Below, in pieces: positions 33,963-41,909 of a stretch of DNA of 64,000 nt. Both the position numbers and the translations under genes were made by a program. The notes under the pieces were generated by a model. That model did no database searches. It saw nothing but the letters and a program-made list of their open reading frames with translations, and had not been told where the DNA came from. Source of the DNA: Rhodococcus sp. B7740 (GTDB lineage: Bacteria > Actinomycetota > Actinomycetes > Mycobacteriales > Mycobacteriaceae); NCBI RefSeq assembly GCF_000954115.1, contig NZ_CP010797.1:3286001-3350000 (forward strand). Direction: 5' to 3'. Positions within the stretch are counted from its first letter, which is position 1; every line of letters begins with the position of its first letter.

Positions 33963-35206
33963 CACAGCCGCTGGCCCGTCGCCTCGGTCTCGTCGACGCC
34001 GTCGTCATCGGTGTCGGTTCGATGGTCGGGGCCGGGGTGTTCGCGTCGTTCGCTCCCGCATCGGCCGTCGCAGGGGCGGGCCTGCTCATCGGTTTGGCCG
34101 TCGCTGCGGTCGTCGCATTCTGCAACGCCACCTCCTCGGCCCAGCTGGCCGCGCAGTATCCGACGTCGGGTGGCACGTACGTCTACGGCCGTGAGCGGCT
34201 CGGCGAGTGGCCGGGCTTTGCGGCCGGGTGGACGTTCGTGATCGGTAAGACCGCGAGTTCGGCGGCCATGGCTTTGGTGTTCGCAGCCTATGTCGCACCT
34301 GCCGGTTACACCGAACTCGTTGCGATACTTGCCATCACAGCGCTCACCACGGTGAACTACTTCGGCATCACCCGCACGGCCGTGCTGACGAAGATCTTGG
34401 TCACCGCCGTGCTCACCGTCCTCGTCATCGCAGTGGTCCTCGGCCTCACCGGCTCGTCCGTTCCCGCCGTCGACGGACTCGGCTCGTTCACCGAGAACGG
34501 GTGGTACGGCATTCTGCAGTCGGCGGGACTGCTGTTCTTCGCCTTCGCGGGCTATGCGCGCATCGCGACCCTCGGCGAGGAGGTCGTCCGACCCGAACGG
34601 ACCATCCCACGCGCCATCGTCTCCGCGCTCGGTATCGCATTGCTGGTCTACACGCTCGTTGCGGTGACGTTGTTGACGGTTCTCGGCCCCGAACTCCTGG
34701 CCTCGTCGTCTGCCCCATTGGTCGATCTCGCGGTGGCGTCGGGACATTCGTGGGCGTCGCCGGTGATGCGGATCGGTGCCGGCCTGGCTGCGCTGGGGGC
34801 GTTGCTCGCGTTGATCGCCGGCATCGGCCGCACCTCCCTGGCGATGGCCCGCCACCGCGACCTGCCGTCGTATCTGGCCGCAGTCCACCCGCGGTACTCG
34901 GTGCCGCATCGCGCCGAGATCACCCTGGCTGTGATCGTCTGCGTGCTGGTCCTGACAGTGGATCTGCGTGACGCCATCGGCTTCTCGTCGTTCGGGGTCT
35001 TGCTCTACTACCTGGTGGCCAATCTGAGCGCGTTCACCCAGGATGCCGAGCATCGCCGCTACCCACGCGCCCTCCAGGTCATCGGCAGCATCGGATGCGT
35101 GGTGCTGATCGCAACGTTGCCGGTGCCGTCCATCGTCGTCGGAACCGGCGTGGTCGCGCTCGGTGTCGGGTACCGCCTCCTTCGGGTTCGGCAACTGTTC
35201 ACTTGA
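33959..35206 (+). CDS. APC-superfamily amino acid permease
   Basis: 415 residues, about 12 helices. The N-terminal VDAVVIGVGSMVGAGVFASF is the GSxxGxGIF substrate-binding motif of the amino acid/polyamine/organocation family, and EEVVRPERTIPRAIV is the conserved loop after helix 6. It imports an amino acid or amine; specificity is unreadable. The GTG start at 33959 has no ribosome binding site of its own but overlaps the stop of a short leader ORF. It ends 31 bases before arsR and is probably not part of the ars operon, which has its own promoter. Confidence 0.87.
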   Translation: MTQPLARRLGLVDAVVIGVGSMVGAGVFASFAPASAVAGAGLLIGLAVAAVVAFCNATSSAQLAAQYPTSGGTYVYGRERLGEWPGFAAGWTFVIGKTASSAAMALVFAAYVAPAGYTELVAILAITALTTVNYFGITRTAVLTKILVTAVLTVLVIAVVLGLTGSSVPAVDGLGSFTENGWYGILQSAGLLFFAFAGYARIATLGEEVVRPERTIPRAIVSALGIALLVYTLVAVTLLTVLGPELLASSSAPLVDLAVASGHSWASPVMRIGAGLAALGALLALIAGIGRTSLAMARHRDLPSYLAAVHPRYSVPHRAEITLAVIVCVLVLTVDLRDAIGFSSFGVLLYYLVANLSAFTQDAEHRRYPRALQVIGSIGCVVLIATLPVPSIVVGTGVVALGVGYRLLRVRQLFT

Positions 35207-35231
35207 CGTCTGATTCGGTAGACGTCAATAT
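35203..35231 (+). promoter_or_regulatory. ars promoter and ArsR operator
   Basis: The inverted repeat TTGACGTC-N10-GACGTCAA (35203-35228) covers the -35 TTGACG and reaches the -10 CAATAT (35226-35231), with 17 bases between hexamers. The -10 is 6 bases before the arsR ATG at 35238, so the mRNA is probably leaderless. A repressor bound here would block RNA polymerase, as expected for arsenite-released ArsR. Confidence 0.6.
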
Positions 35232-35237
35232 AGACGA

Positions 35238-35600
35238 ATGTCGAATCAAGACCTTCCCGTCGACGGTGAATGCTGCTCGCCGCTGATCCGTGAGCCCCTC
35301 ACCGTGGACTGGGCCGGAGATCTCGCCCGCATGTTCAAAGCACTGGGAGATCCCGTGCGGCTTCGCCTTCTCAGCCTCGTCGCCAGCCATGCAGGCGGCG
35401 AAGCATGTGTCTGCGACATCTCCCCCGCATTCGACCTCTCCCAACCCACCATCTCGCACCACCTCAAGGTGTTGCGCGAAGCCGGGCTGCTCGACTGCGA
35501 ACGCCGCGGCACCTGGGTCTACTACTCGGTGATTCCCGCTGCGCTGCAGCAACTTTCCGCCGTACTGAACGCTGCAGAGTCCACGGAGGTCATGGCATGA
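35238..35600 (+). CDS. arsR: Arsenite-responsive ArsR repressor
   Basis: 120 residues with the winged-helix ArsR fold; recognition helix region LSQPTISHHLKVLREAGLL. Candidate metal ligands are Cys12-Cys13 (GECCSP) and Cys57/Cys59 (EACVCD). This is like the corynebacterial ArsR that uses an N-terminal Cys pair plus one downstream Cys for As(III), rather than the E. coli type. It represses the operon until As(III) or Sb(III) binds. It is first in a seven-gene operon; its stop overlaps the acr3 start (ATGA). Confidence 0.92.
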   Translation: MSNQDLPVDGECCSPLIREPLTVDWAGDLARMFKALGDPVRLRLLSLVASHAGGEACVCDISPAFDLSQPTISHHLKVLREAGLLDCERRGTWVYYSVIPAALQQLSAVLNAAESTEVMA

Positions 35601-36685
35601 GTACGAAAACCGATACTGCCGTGGTCGGCAAGCTCTCCACCCTCGACCGGTTCCTGCCCGTGTGGATCGGCGTGGCCATGGTCGTGGGTCTGCTCCTGGG
35701 ACGGATGATCCCCGGGCTGAACGACACGCTGTCGGCCATCTCGATCGACGGGGTGTCACTTCCGATCGCCATCGGACTGCTGATCATGATGTACCCGGTA
35801 CTGGCCAAGGTTCGCTACGACCGCCTCGATACCGTCACCGGAGACAAGCGCCTGCTGATCGGCTCGTTGGTGCTCAACTGGGTCCTCGGTCCGGCCCTGA
35901 TGTTCGCTCTCGCATGGCTTTTCCTTCCCGACCTGCCCGAATACCGAACCGGCCTGATCATCGTCGGCCTCGCTCGATGCATCGCGATGGTCATCATCTG
36001 GAACGACCTCGCCTGCGGCGACCGAGAAGCCGCCGCGGTTCTGGTCGCGATCAACTCGGTGTTCCAGGTGTTCATGTTCGCGGTCCTCGGATGGTTCTAC
36101 CTCTCGGTTCTGCCCGGCTGGCTGGGCCTGGACCAGACGACCATCGAGGCGTCGCCGTGGCAGATCGCCAAGTCGGTCCTCATCTTCCTCGGAATCCCGT
36201 TGATAGCGGGATTCGCGTCTCGCTTCTTCGGCGAACGCGCCAAGGGCCGCGAATGGTACGAGGAGAAGTTCATCCCCAGGATCGCCCCGTGGGCGCTCTA
36301 CGGCCTGCTGTTCACCATCGTCGTTCTCTTTGCGCTGCAGGGTGATCAGATCACGTCACAGCCGTTCGACGTGGTGCGTATCGCGCTGCCACTGCTTGTG
36401 TACTTCGCGGTGATGTGGGGCGGCGGCTACGCTCTCGGTGCCGCGATGGGTCTGGGCTACGAACGCACGACCACCCTCGCGTTCACCGCAGCAGGCAACA
36501 ACTTCGAGCTGGCGATCGCCGTCGCCATCGCGACCTACGGTGCGACATCCGGGCAAGCCCTCGCCGGAGTCGTCGGACCACTCATCGAGGTACCCGTACT
36601 GGTCGGCCTCGTCTACGTCTCCCTCGCACTGCGCAAGCGCTTCTCCCCCGCCGTGTCCACGACCACGTCCCCGAAGGAATTCTGA
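35597..36685 (+). CDS. acr3: Arsenite efflux permease Acr3
   Basis: 362 residues, ten helices. The conserved Cys128 in VGLARCIAMVIIWNDLACGD and the Glu in AAGNNFELAIAVAIATYG match the residues needed for transport in the Acr3 family. It expels arsenite using the proton gradient. ATG at 35597 overlaps the arsR stop. It is the export step for the arsenite made by the two arsenate reductases that follow. Confidence 0.95.
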   Translation: MSTKTDTAVVGKLSTLDRFLPVWIGVAMVVGLLLGRMIPGLNDTLSAISIDGVSLPIAIGLLIMMYPVLAKVRYDRLDTVTGDKRLLIGSLVLNWVLGPALMFALAWLFLPDLPEYRTGLIIVGLARCIAMVIIWNDLACGDREAAAVLVAINSVFQVFMFAVLGWFYLSVLPGWLGLDQTTIEASPWQIAKSVLIFLGIPLIAGFASRFFGERAKGREWYEEKFIPRIAPWALYGLLFTIVVLFALQGDQITSQPFDVVRIALPLLVYFAVMWGGGYALGAAMGLGYERTTTLAFTAAGNNFELAIAVAIATYGATSGQALAGVVGPLIEVPVLVGLVYVSLALRKRFSPAVSTTTSPKEF

Positions 36686-37107
36686 TGTCCGCCACCCCCA
36701 GCGTTCTGTTCGTCTGTGTTCACAACGCCGGCCGATCTCAGATGGCCGCCGGATTCCTGACTCATCTCGCCGGCGACACCGTCGAGGTGCGTTCTGCCGG
36801 TAGCGCTCCCGCGGACATCATCAACTCCGCGGCAGTCGAAGCCATGGCCGAAGTCGGCATCGACATCTCGTCCCAGTCCCCGAAGATTCTGACCCCGGAA
36901 GCCGTCGAGACATCCGACGTCGTGATCACCATGGGCTGCGGTGACGCGTGCCCGGTGTTCCCCGGAGTGAGCTACCGCGATTGGGCACTGGCCGACCCGG
37001 CAGGCAAAGGCGTCGAGGCGGTCCGGCCGATTCGCGACGAGATCAGGAGCCGCATCGAAGACCTGATCGCCGAACTGGTTCCGGCCAAGCAGAGTTCGGT
37101 GTCATGA
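36685..37107 (+). CDS. arsC: Arsenate reductase, three-cysteine type
   Basis: 140 residues of the low-molecular-weight phosphatase type. The P-loop VCVHNAGRSQMAAG carries nucleophile Cys11. Two further cysteines sit in MGCGDACPVFPG (Cys85 and Cys89), giving an intramolecular relay like the thioredoxin-coupled ArsC of S. aureus or corynebacterial ArsC1'. It reduces As(V) to As(III) for Acr3. The start overlaps the acr3 stop by one base (TGATG). The frame opens at 36415 but that part is a shadow of acr3. Confidence 0.93.
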   Translation: MSATPSVLFVCVHNAGRSQMAAGFLTHLAGDTVEVRSAGSAPADIINSAAVEAMAEVGIDISSQSPKILTPEAVETSDVVITMGCGDACPVFPGVSYRDWALADPAGKGVEAVRPIRDEIRSRIEDLIAELVPAKQSSVS

Positions 37108-37520
37108 CGACACCGAGCGTGCTGTTCGTCTGCGTCAAGAACGGCGGCAAGTCTCAGATGGCGGCCGGTCTGATGCGCAAGGCCGTCGGCGATGCAGTGG
37201 AGGTGCACTCGGCGGGAACGAAGCCGAGCGGAACGGTCAATGCACTCTCGGCCGAAGCGCTCCTCGAAGTCGGCGTCGACCTGGCCGGTGAACAGCCGAA
37301 GCCGATCGACCCGAAGTTGTTGTCTCGCATCGACTACGTGATCACCCTCGGGAGTGAGGCGAAGGTCGATCCCGTCGACGGTCCGACGTTCGAGAACTGG
37401 AACACCGACGAGCCGTCCGAACGCGGTATCGACGGAATCGAACGGATGCGTCTGGTGCGCGACGACATCGCCGCTCGAGTCGAGGAACTCGCGTCCCGAT
37501 TGCGCGGCACCGACGGTTGA
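37104..37520 (+). CDS. arsC: Arsenate reductase, single-cysteine mycothiol type
   Basis: 138 residues, same fold as the preceding ArsC, with P-loop VCVKNGGKSQMAAG and nucleophile Cys10. It contains no other cysteine. That matches corynebacterial ArsC1/ArsC2, which form an arsenic-mycothiol adduct resolved by mycoredoxin. The operon therefore carries two reductases using different electron sources. ATG at 37104 overlaps the previous stop (ATGA). Confidence 0.92.
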   Translation: MTTPSVLFVCVKNGGKSQMAAGLMRKAVGDAVEVHSAGTKPSGTVNALSAEALLEVGVDLAGEQPKPIDPKLLSRIDYVITLGSEAKVDPVDGPTFENWNTDEPSERGIDGIERMRLVRDDIAARVEELASRLRGTDG

Positions 37521-37525
37521 CTCGA

Positions 37526-38581
37526 ATGAATTCGGAGGTGGTGGTGATCGGCGGCGGTCAGGCAGGACTGGCCGCCGGTTACTACCTGCGACGAGCCGGG
37601 CTGGACTTCGTCATCCTCGACGACCAGACGCATGCGGGAGGCTCCTGGCAGGACTACTGGCCGTCGCTGCACCTGTTCTCGCCTGCCGAGTACTCGCGAC
37701 TCCCCGGTTGGCCGATGCCTCGGTGGACGAGCGGGTTCCCTCCGGCATCGCACGTCGTGGACTACCTGCGGGCATACGAGAAGAAGTACGAGTTGCCGGT
37801 GCGCAGGCCCGTCGAGGTGAAGTCGGTGCATCGTACGACCGACGGCTATCGAGTCGATACCGACGGTGACTCCTTCTGCGCCACAACGATCGTCAATGCC
37901 ACCGGGACGTGGTCACGACCGTTCTGGCCGAGCTACCCGGGCATGCGCGAGTTCGGCGGGACCCAGCTGCATGCCGCTGACTACCGTGTGCCCGATTCCT
38001 TCGCAGGCAAGCGCGTGGGCATCGTCGGTGGAGGGAACTCGGCTGCGCAGATTCTGGCCGAGATCTCCACTGTCGCCGACACCACGTGGTTCACCAACCG
38101 CGAGCCGAGGTTTCTCCCCGACGATGTGGACGGCCGAGTGTTGTTCGATGTCGCCAGCGATCGAGCTCGCGCTCTTGCTGCGGGCGAGGCGGATTCCGGC
38201 GGGGTCGCCGGTCTGGGAGACATCGTGATGGTCCCGCCGGTGCGAGAGGCTCGCGATCGTGGAGTTCTGCATGCCAGGCCGATGTTCACCGCGCTCACCT
38301 CCGACGGTGTCACCGACGGGCACACCACAGAGCGGCTGGATGCGATCGTCTGGTGCACCGGGTTCCGCCCTGCTCTCCGTCACCTGCGGCCACTGCACCT
38401 GCACGCCGACGGGTCAGGAATCGTGTTGGACGGCAACCATGTTCGAGGTGAACCGAGCCTGATTCTTCCCGGCTACGGCGACTGGACCGGCCCGGCGTCG
38501 GCAACGCTCATCGGTGTCGGCCGCACAGCGCGTGCAGCCGTGGACACCATCGTCAACAGCAGAAAGGTGGATCAGTCATGA
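37526..38581 (+). CDS. arsO: ArsO-like flavin-containing monooxygenase
   Basis: 351 residues. The FAD loop is VVVIGGGQAGLAAGYYLRRAG at the N-terminus and the NAD(P)H loop is VGIVGGGNSAAQ near residue 170. The segment SWQDYWPSLHLFSPAEYSRLPGWPM is typical of ars-operon monooxygenases annotated ArsO. Its reaction is not firmly established; oxidation of organic or inorganic arsenicals has been proposed. The start is ATG 37526, or TTG 37517 overlapping the arsC stop. It ends by overlapping the next start. Confidence 0.82.
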   Translation: MNSEVVVIGGGQAGLAAGYYLRRAGLDFVILDDQTHAGGSWQDYWPSLHLFSPAEYSRLPGWPMPRWTSGFPPASHVVDYLRAYEKKYELPVRRPVEVKSVHRTTDGYRVDTDGDSFCATTIVNATGTWSRPFWPSYPGMREFGGTQLHAADYRVPDSFAGKRVGIVGGGNSAAQILAEISTVADTTWFTNREPRFLPDDVDGRVLFDVASDRARALAAGEADSGGVAGLGDIVMVPPVREARDRGVLHARPMFTALTSDGVTDGHTTERLDAIVWCTGFRPALRHLRPLHLHADGSGIVLDGNHVRGEPSLILPGYGDWTGPASATLIGVGRTARAAVDTIVNSRKVDQS

Positions 38582-39912
38582 ACACGTACCCCGTAGTGGT
38601 GGTCGGCGCAGGGCCCATCGGTCTCGCCGCCGCGGCGCATCTGACCGAAACCGGTTCCCGGGTAGTCGTTCTCGAACGCGGAAAGTTTGCCGGATCGGCA
38701 GTGTCCGAGTGGAATCACGTTCGACTGTTCTCCCCGTGGTCCGAGGTCGTCGACCCCGCGGCCGTCCGGCTGCTCGAATCCACCGGCTGGACCGCGCCGG
38801 ACGGTGACACCTACGCCACCGGACGCGAATGGGTGGAGCGGTATCTCGCGCCCCTGGCCGCCGTTCTCGGCGATGTGGTCCGAACCGACTCCGAGGTGGT
38901 CGGCGTAGCTCGCCGCGGACGCGACCGGGTGGTCGACGCCGGCCGCGACACCGAGCCGCTGTCGGTGCACATCCGCCACTCCGACGGTAGCGAGGAACGC
39001 ATCCTCGCCCGCGCGGTCGTCGACGCGTCCGGCACCTGGGGATCACCCAATCCACTGGGCAGCGAGGGACTTCCGGCCATCGGCGAGAAGACCGCCGCAG
39101 ACCGGATCGACTACCGTGTTCCCGACCTGACCGACCCGGCCACTCGATCCACGTTCGCAGGCAAGCACATCGTCATCGCCGGCAGCGGCCATTCCGCGCT
39201 GACCGCGATCATCACCCTCGGCGAACTCGCGGCAGAGGAACCGGGAACGACGCTCACCTGGGCCGTGCGCCGAGGCGTCACCGCAGACGTGTTCGGCGGC
39301 GGCGAAGCCGACGAACTCGCTGCTCGCGGCGCTCTGGGGCAACGCGCCAAGAAGGCGGTCGACGACGGATTCCTCACCGTGGTCTCGGGCTTCCGCACCG
39401 AAACGGTTGCAGTGGAGGGTGATCGGCTCGCCCTGATCGGTGACACCGAGTCGCGCATCGAGAACGTCGACCGCGTCGTCGCGCTGACCGGGTTCCGCCC
39501 GGATCTGTCCTGGCTGTCCGAGGTTCGTCTCGACCTCGACCCCACCCTGCAGGCACCGAAGTTCGTCGCCGAGTTGGTGGATCCGAACCTGCATTCGTGT
39601 GGATCGGTGTCACCGCACGGAGTCGAAGAACTCACCCAACCCGAGCCCGGCTTCTACCTGGTGGGCATGAAGAGCTACGGCCGTGCACCGACATTCCTGG
39701 CGATGACCGGATACGAGCAGGTTCGCAGCATCGCGGCCGAACTCGCCGGCGACCACGAGGGCGCACGAAAGGTCGAGCTGACGCTTCCCGACACCGGAGT
39801 CTGCGGCGGCGCGGGCCTGTTCGACGAGCCCGACGCCCCGTCGAGCGGCGGTTGCTGCGGTGCCCCTGCTGCGCCGGAGTTGATCACTCTCGGCGCACCG
39901 TCGCGTGACTGA
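38578..39912 (+). CDS. FAD-dependent oxidoreductase with C-terminal vicinal cysteines
   Basis: 444 residues. The N-terminal FAD motif VVVVGAGPIGLAAAAHLTE and a second dinucleotide loop, IVIAGSGHSALTAII (about residue 195), place it with thioredoxin-reductase-like and FMO-like flavoproteins. A conserved end-of-family strand reads GFYLVGMKSYGRAPTFL. The C-terminal tail has Cys409 and the pair Cys426-Cys427 in GGCCGAP, a typical soft-metal or arsenic-binding arrangement. Its position between arsO and the MFS gene implies a role in arsenical chemistry. Exact reaction unknown. Confidence 0.82.
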   Translation: MNTYPVVVVGAGPIGLAAAAHLTETGSRVVVLERGKFAGSAVSEWNHVRLFSPWSEVVDPAAVRLLESTGWTAPDGDTYATGREWVERYLAPLAAVLGDVVRTDSEVVGVARRGRDRVVDAGRDTEPLSVHIRHSDGSEERILARAVVDASGTWGSPNPLGSEGLPAIGEKTAADRIDYRVPDLTDPATRSTFAGKHIVIAGSGHSALTAIITLGELAAEEPGTTLTWAVRRGVTADVFGGGEADELAARGALGQRAKKAVDDGFLTVVSGFRTETVAVEGDRLALIGDTESRIENVDRVVALTGFRPDLSWLSEVRLDLDPTLQAPKFVAELVDPNLHSCGSVSPHGVEELTQPEPGFYLVGMKSYGRAPTFLAMTGYEQVRSIAAELAGDHEGARKVELTLPDTGVCGGAGLFDEPDAPSSGGCCGAPAAPELITLGAPSRD

Positions 39913-41134
39913 CTCTGCGGCGGTGGATTCGGCGTTGCCCCTGGAAATTTCGCACCCGGGGCGACGCCGAATCCTGTCGGTTCTGTGCGTCACGGAGATC
40001 ACCAGCTGGGGAATTCTGTACTACGCCTTCCCCGTTCTGTCGCCTGCGATCTCCGCGGATACCGGATGGTCGACGACGTCGATCGTGGCCGCGTTCTCGA
40101 TCGGCCAGTTCGTTGCAGCATTGGTCGGAGTTCCCGTCGGTCGCATCCTGGACCGCCGCGGACCGCGCTGGGTGATGAGCGCAGGGTCGATTCTCGCGAT
40201 ACCCGCGCTGGTTCTCATCGCGACGTCCCCGACACTTCCGCTGTTCTTTCTCGGATGGTTCGTGGCCGGTATCGCCATGGGGGCGGTGCTGTATCCCCCT
40301 GCGTTCGCTGCACTGACACGGTGGTGGGGCACCGACCGCGTCCGAGCCCTGATGATCCTCACTCTGGCCGCGGGACTGGCCAGTACGGTCTTCGCTCCGC
40401 TGACGGCGATCCTGTCGAGCCACTCCGATTGGCGTCGAACGTATCTCGTACTCGCAGTCGTCCTTCTGATCGTCACCGTTCCCGCGCACTCGATCGGGTT
40501 GCGCGGACAGTGGCCGTCGACGGGTGAGTCCGGGCACGCGCGAGCAGTACCTGCTGCACAGACCGTCCGTAGTCGTCCGTTCGTCATGCTCACCGCAGCG
40601 ATGAGCGTCACCGGCTTCGTCGCGTTCGCCGGAATCTTCAATCTGGTTCCGCTGCTGATCGAACACGGTGCCGATACCGCTCTCGCGGCAACGGCTCTCG
40701 GTCTCGGCGGAGCCGGGCAGGTGCTCGGCCGCATCGGTTACCTTCCGTTGCAACGCTTCGCCGGTACCCGAACCAGGACCGTAGGGATCATCGCCGCAAC
40801 TGCCCTGTCGACCATCCTGCTCGGCGTCGCCACCTCGGTCGTGGCGCTGATCGCCGTCGCGATCGGTGCCGGACTCGCGCGCGGACTGTTCACACTCGTC
40901 CAGGCCACCGCCATCACCGATCGCTGGGGTCCGAGCCAGTACGGGCATCTGAGCGGCATCATGTCTGCGCCGATCGTCATCGCGATGGCCTCGGCCCCCT
41001 GGGCCGGTGCCGTGCTCGCCGAATGGACCGGAAGCTACTCGGGTGCGTACGTGATTCTCGGCCTTCTGGCGCTGACCGCCGTCGGGCTGGCTGCGCTGAG
41101 CATGCCGAACACCGACCGTCAGCCGAAGGCCTGA
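39905..41134 (+). CDS. MFS transporter of the ars operon
   Basis: 409 residues, 12 helices. The motif A-like loop GRILDRRGPRWVM lies between TM2 and TM3, and a central loop of about 30 residues divides the halves. The first 20 residues are cytoplasmic. It overlaps the flavoprotein gene by 8 bases (GTG at 39905), so the two are coupled; a shared substrate is likely, possibly an oxidised or organic arsenical. It is not obviously ArsJ, and no GAPDH gene is present. It overlaps the convergent TauE gene by 16 bases. Confidence 0.83.
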   Translation: MTDSAAVDSALPLEISHPGRRRILSVLCVTEITSWGILYYAFPVLSPAISADTGWSTTSIVAAFSIGQFVAALVGVPVGRILDRRGPRWVMSAGSILAIPALVLIATSPTLPLFFLGWFVAGIAMGAVLYPPAFAALTRWWGTDRVRALMILTLAAGLASTVFAPLTAILSSHSDWRRTYLVLAVVLLIVTVPAHSIGLRGQWPSTGESGHARAVPAAQTVRSRPFVMLTAAMSVTGFVAFAGIFNLVPLLIEHGADTALAATALGLGGAGQVLGRIGYLPLQRFAGTRTRTVGIIAATALSTILLGVATSVVALIAVAIGAGLARGLFTLVQATAITDRWGPSQYGHLSGIMSAPIVIAMASAPWAGAVLAEWTGSYSGAYVILGLLALTAVGLAALSMPNTDRQPKA

Positions 41135-41865
41135 TACCCCAGCCACCCGGCGAGACCGAGCCCCAGAATCCCGACCGCAATACGCAGAATGATCGGCGAG
41201 ATCACCTTGACCGTCGGTGGCCCGCAGGCACCGCCGGCGAAGCAACCGATCGCCAGCGCGAGCGCAGCCCACCAATTCACCTGACCGGAGAACGAAAAGA
41301 TGATCGCGGCAATCAGGTTCGCGATACCGAGGAAGAAGCTCTTCAGAACGCTTGCGCGCCAGAACGTATCCGCCGTGCAGATCAATGCCAGCGCGAGGAA
41401 GATGACCCCGGCCCCGGCCCCGAAGTAGCCGCCGTAGATCGCGACCGCGAACAGCGCCAGCGGATAGAGCGTCGGAAACTGCCTACCTCCGGACAACTTT
41501 CGGATACTCGGCTGCAGCAGTAGCGCGATGGCTGCCATAGCGACCAGGAACGGCACGACCACCTCGAACGAACCGTCCGGCGTGTTGAGCAGCAGAATCG
41601 CACCCGTGGTGCCGCCCAGCGCCGAGTAGATCGCGTAGCGAACCAACTGCTTACCGTCCTTGGCCAGCTCGGCCGAGGAGCTCACCGTCGCTCCGACACC
41701 GGCCGCGACCAACGCAACAGTGTTCGTCACGTTCGCCGATACCGCAGGCAAACCCACTGCGAGCAGAGCAGGGTAGGACACGAGCGATGCGAGCCCGGTG
41801 ACGAACCCGATGAGCCCGGCGAAGAACCCGGCCACCACCAGAAGTCCGAAATCGAGCACAGTCAC
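41119..41865 (-). CDS. TauE/SafE-family sulfite/organosulfonate exporter
   Basis: 248 residues, about eight helices, with the repeated family motifs GFFAGLIGFVTGLASLVSYPALL near the N-terminus and AIGCFAGGACGPPTVKVI near the C-terminus. Members export sulfite, sulfoacetate or related anions. The GTG start at 41865 is preceded by TAGTTT with 6 bases between (leaderless). Convergent with the ars MFS gene. Confidence 0.85.
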   Translation of the reverse strand: MTVLDFGLLVVAGFFAGLIGFVTGLASLVSYPALLAVGLPAVSANVTNTVALVAAGVGATVSSSAELAKDGKQLVRYAIYSALGGTTGAILLLNTPDGSFEVVVPFLVAMAAIALLLQPSIRKLSGGRQFPTLYPLALFAVAIYGGYFGAGAGVIFLALALICTADTFWRASVLKSFFLGIANLIAAIIFSFSGQVNWWAALALAIGCFAGGACGPPTVKVISPIILRIAVGILGLGLAGWLGYQAFG

Positions 41866-41871
41866 CGAATG

Positions 41872-41877
41872 AAACTA
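41872..41877 (-). promoter_or_regulatory. Putative leaderless -10 of the TauE/SafE gene
   Basis: On the minus strand TAGTTT lies 6 bases before the GTG at 41865, matching TANNNT. Confidence 0.4.
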
Positions 41878-41894
41878 CCGCGCCTAACTATCTG

Positions 41895-41909
41895 GCCTGA
41901 ACCTCAGGC
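41895..41909. terminator. Small hairpin after the PBP-like gene
   Basis: GCCTGA-ACC-TCAGGC forms a 6-bp stem directly after the stop codon of the minus-strand PBP-like gene. No T-run. Weak terminator candidate. Confidence 0.4.
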
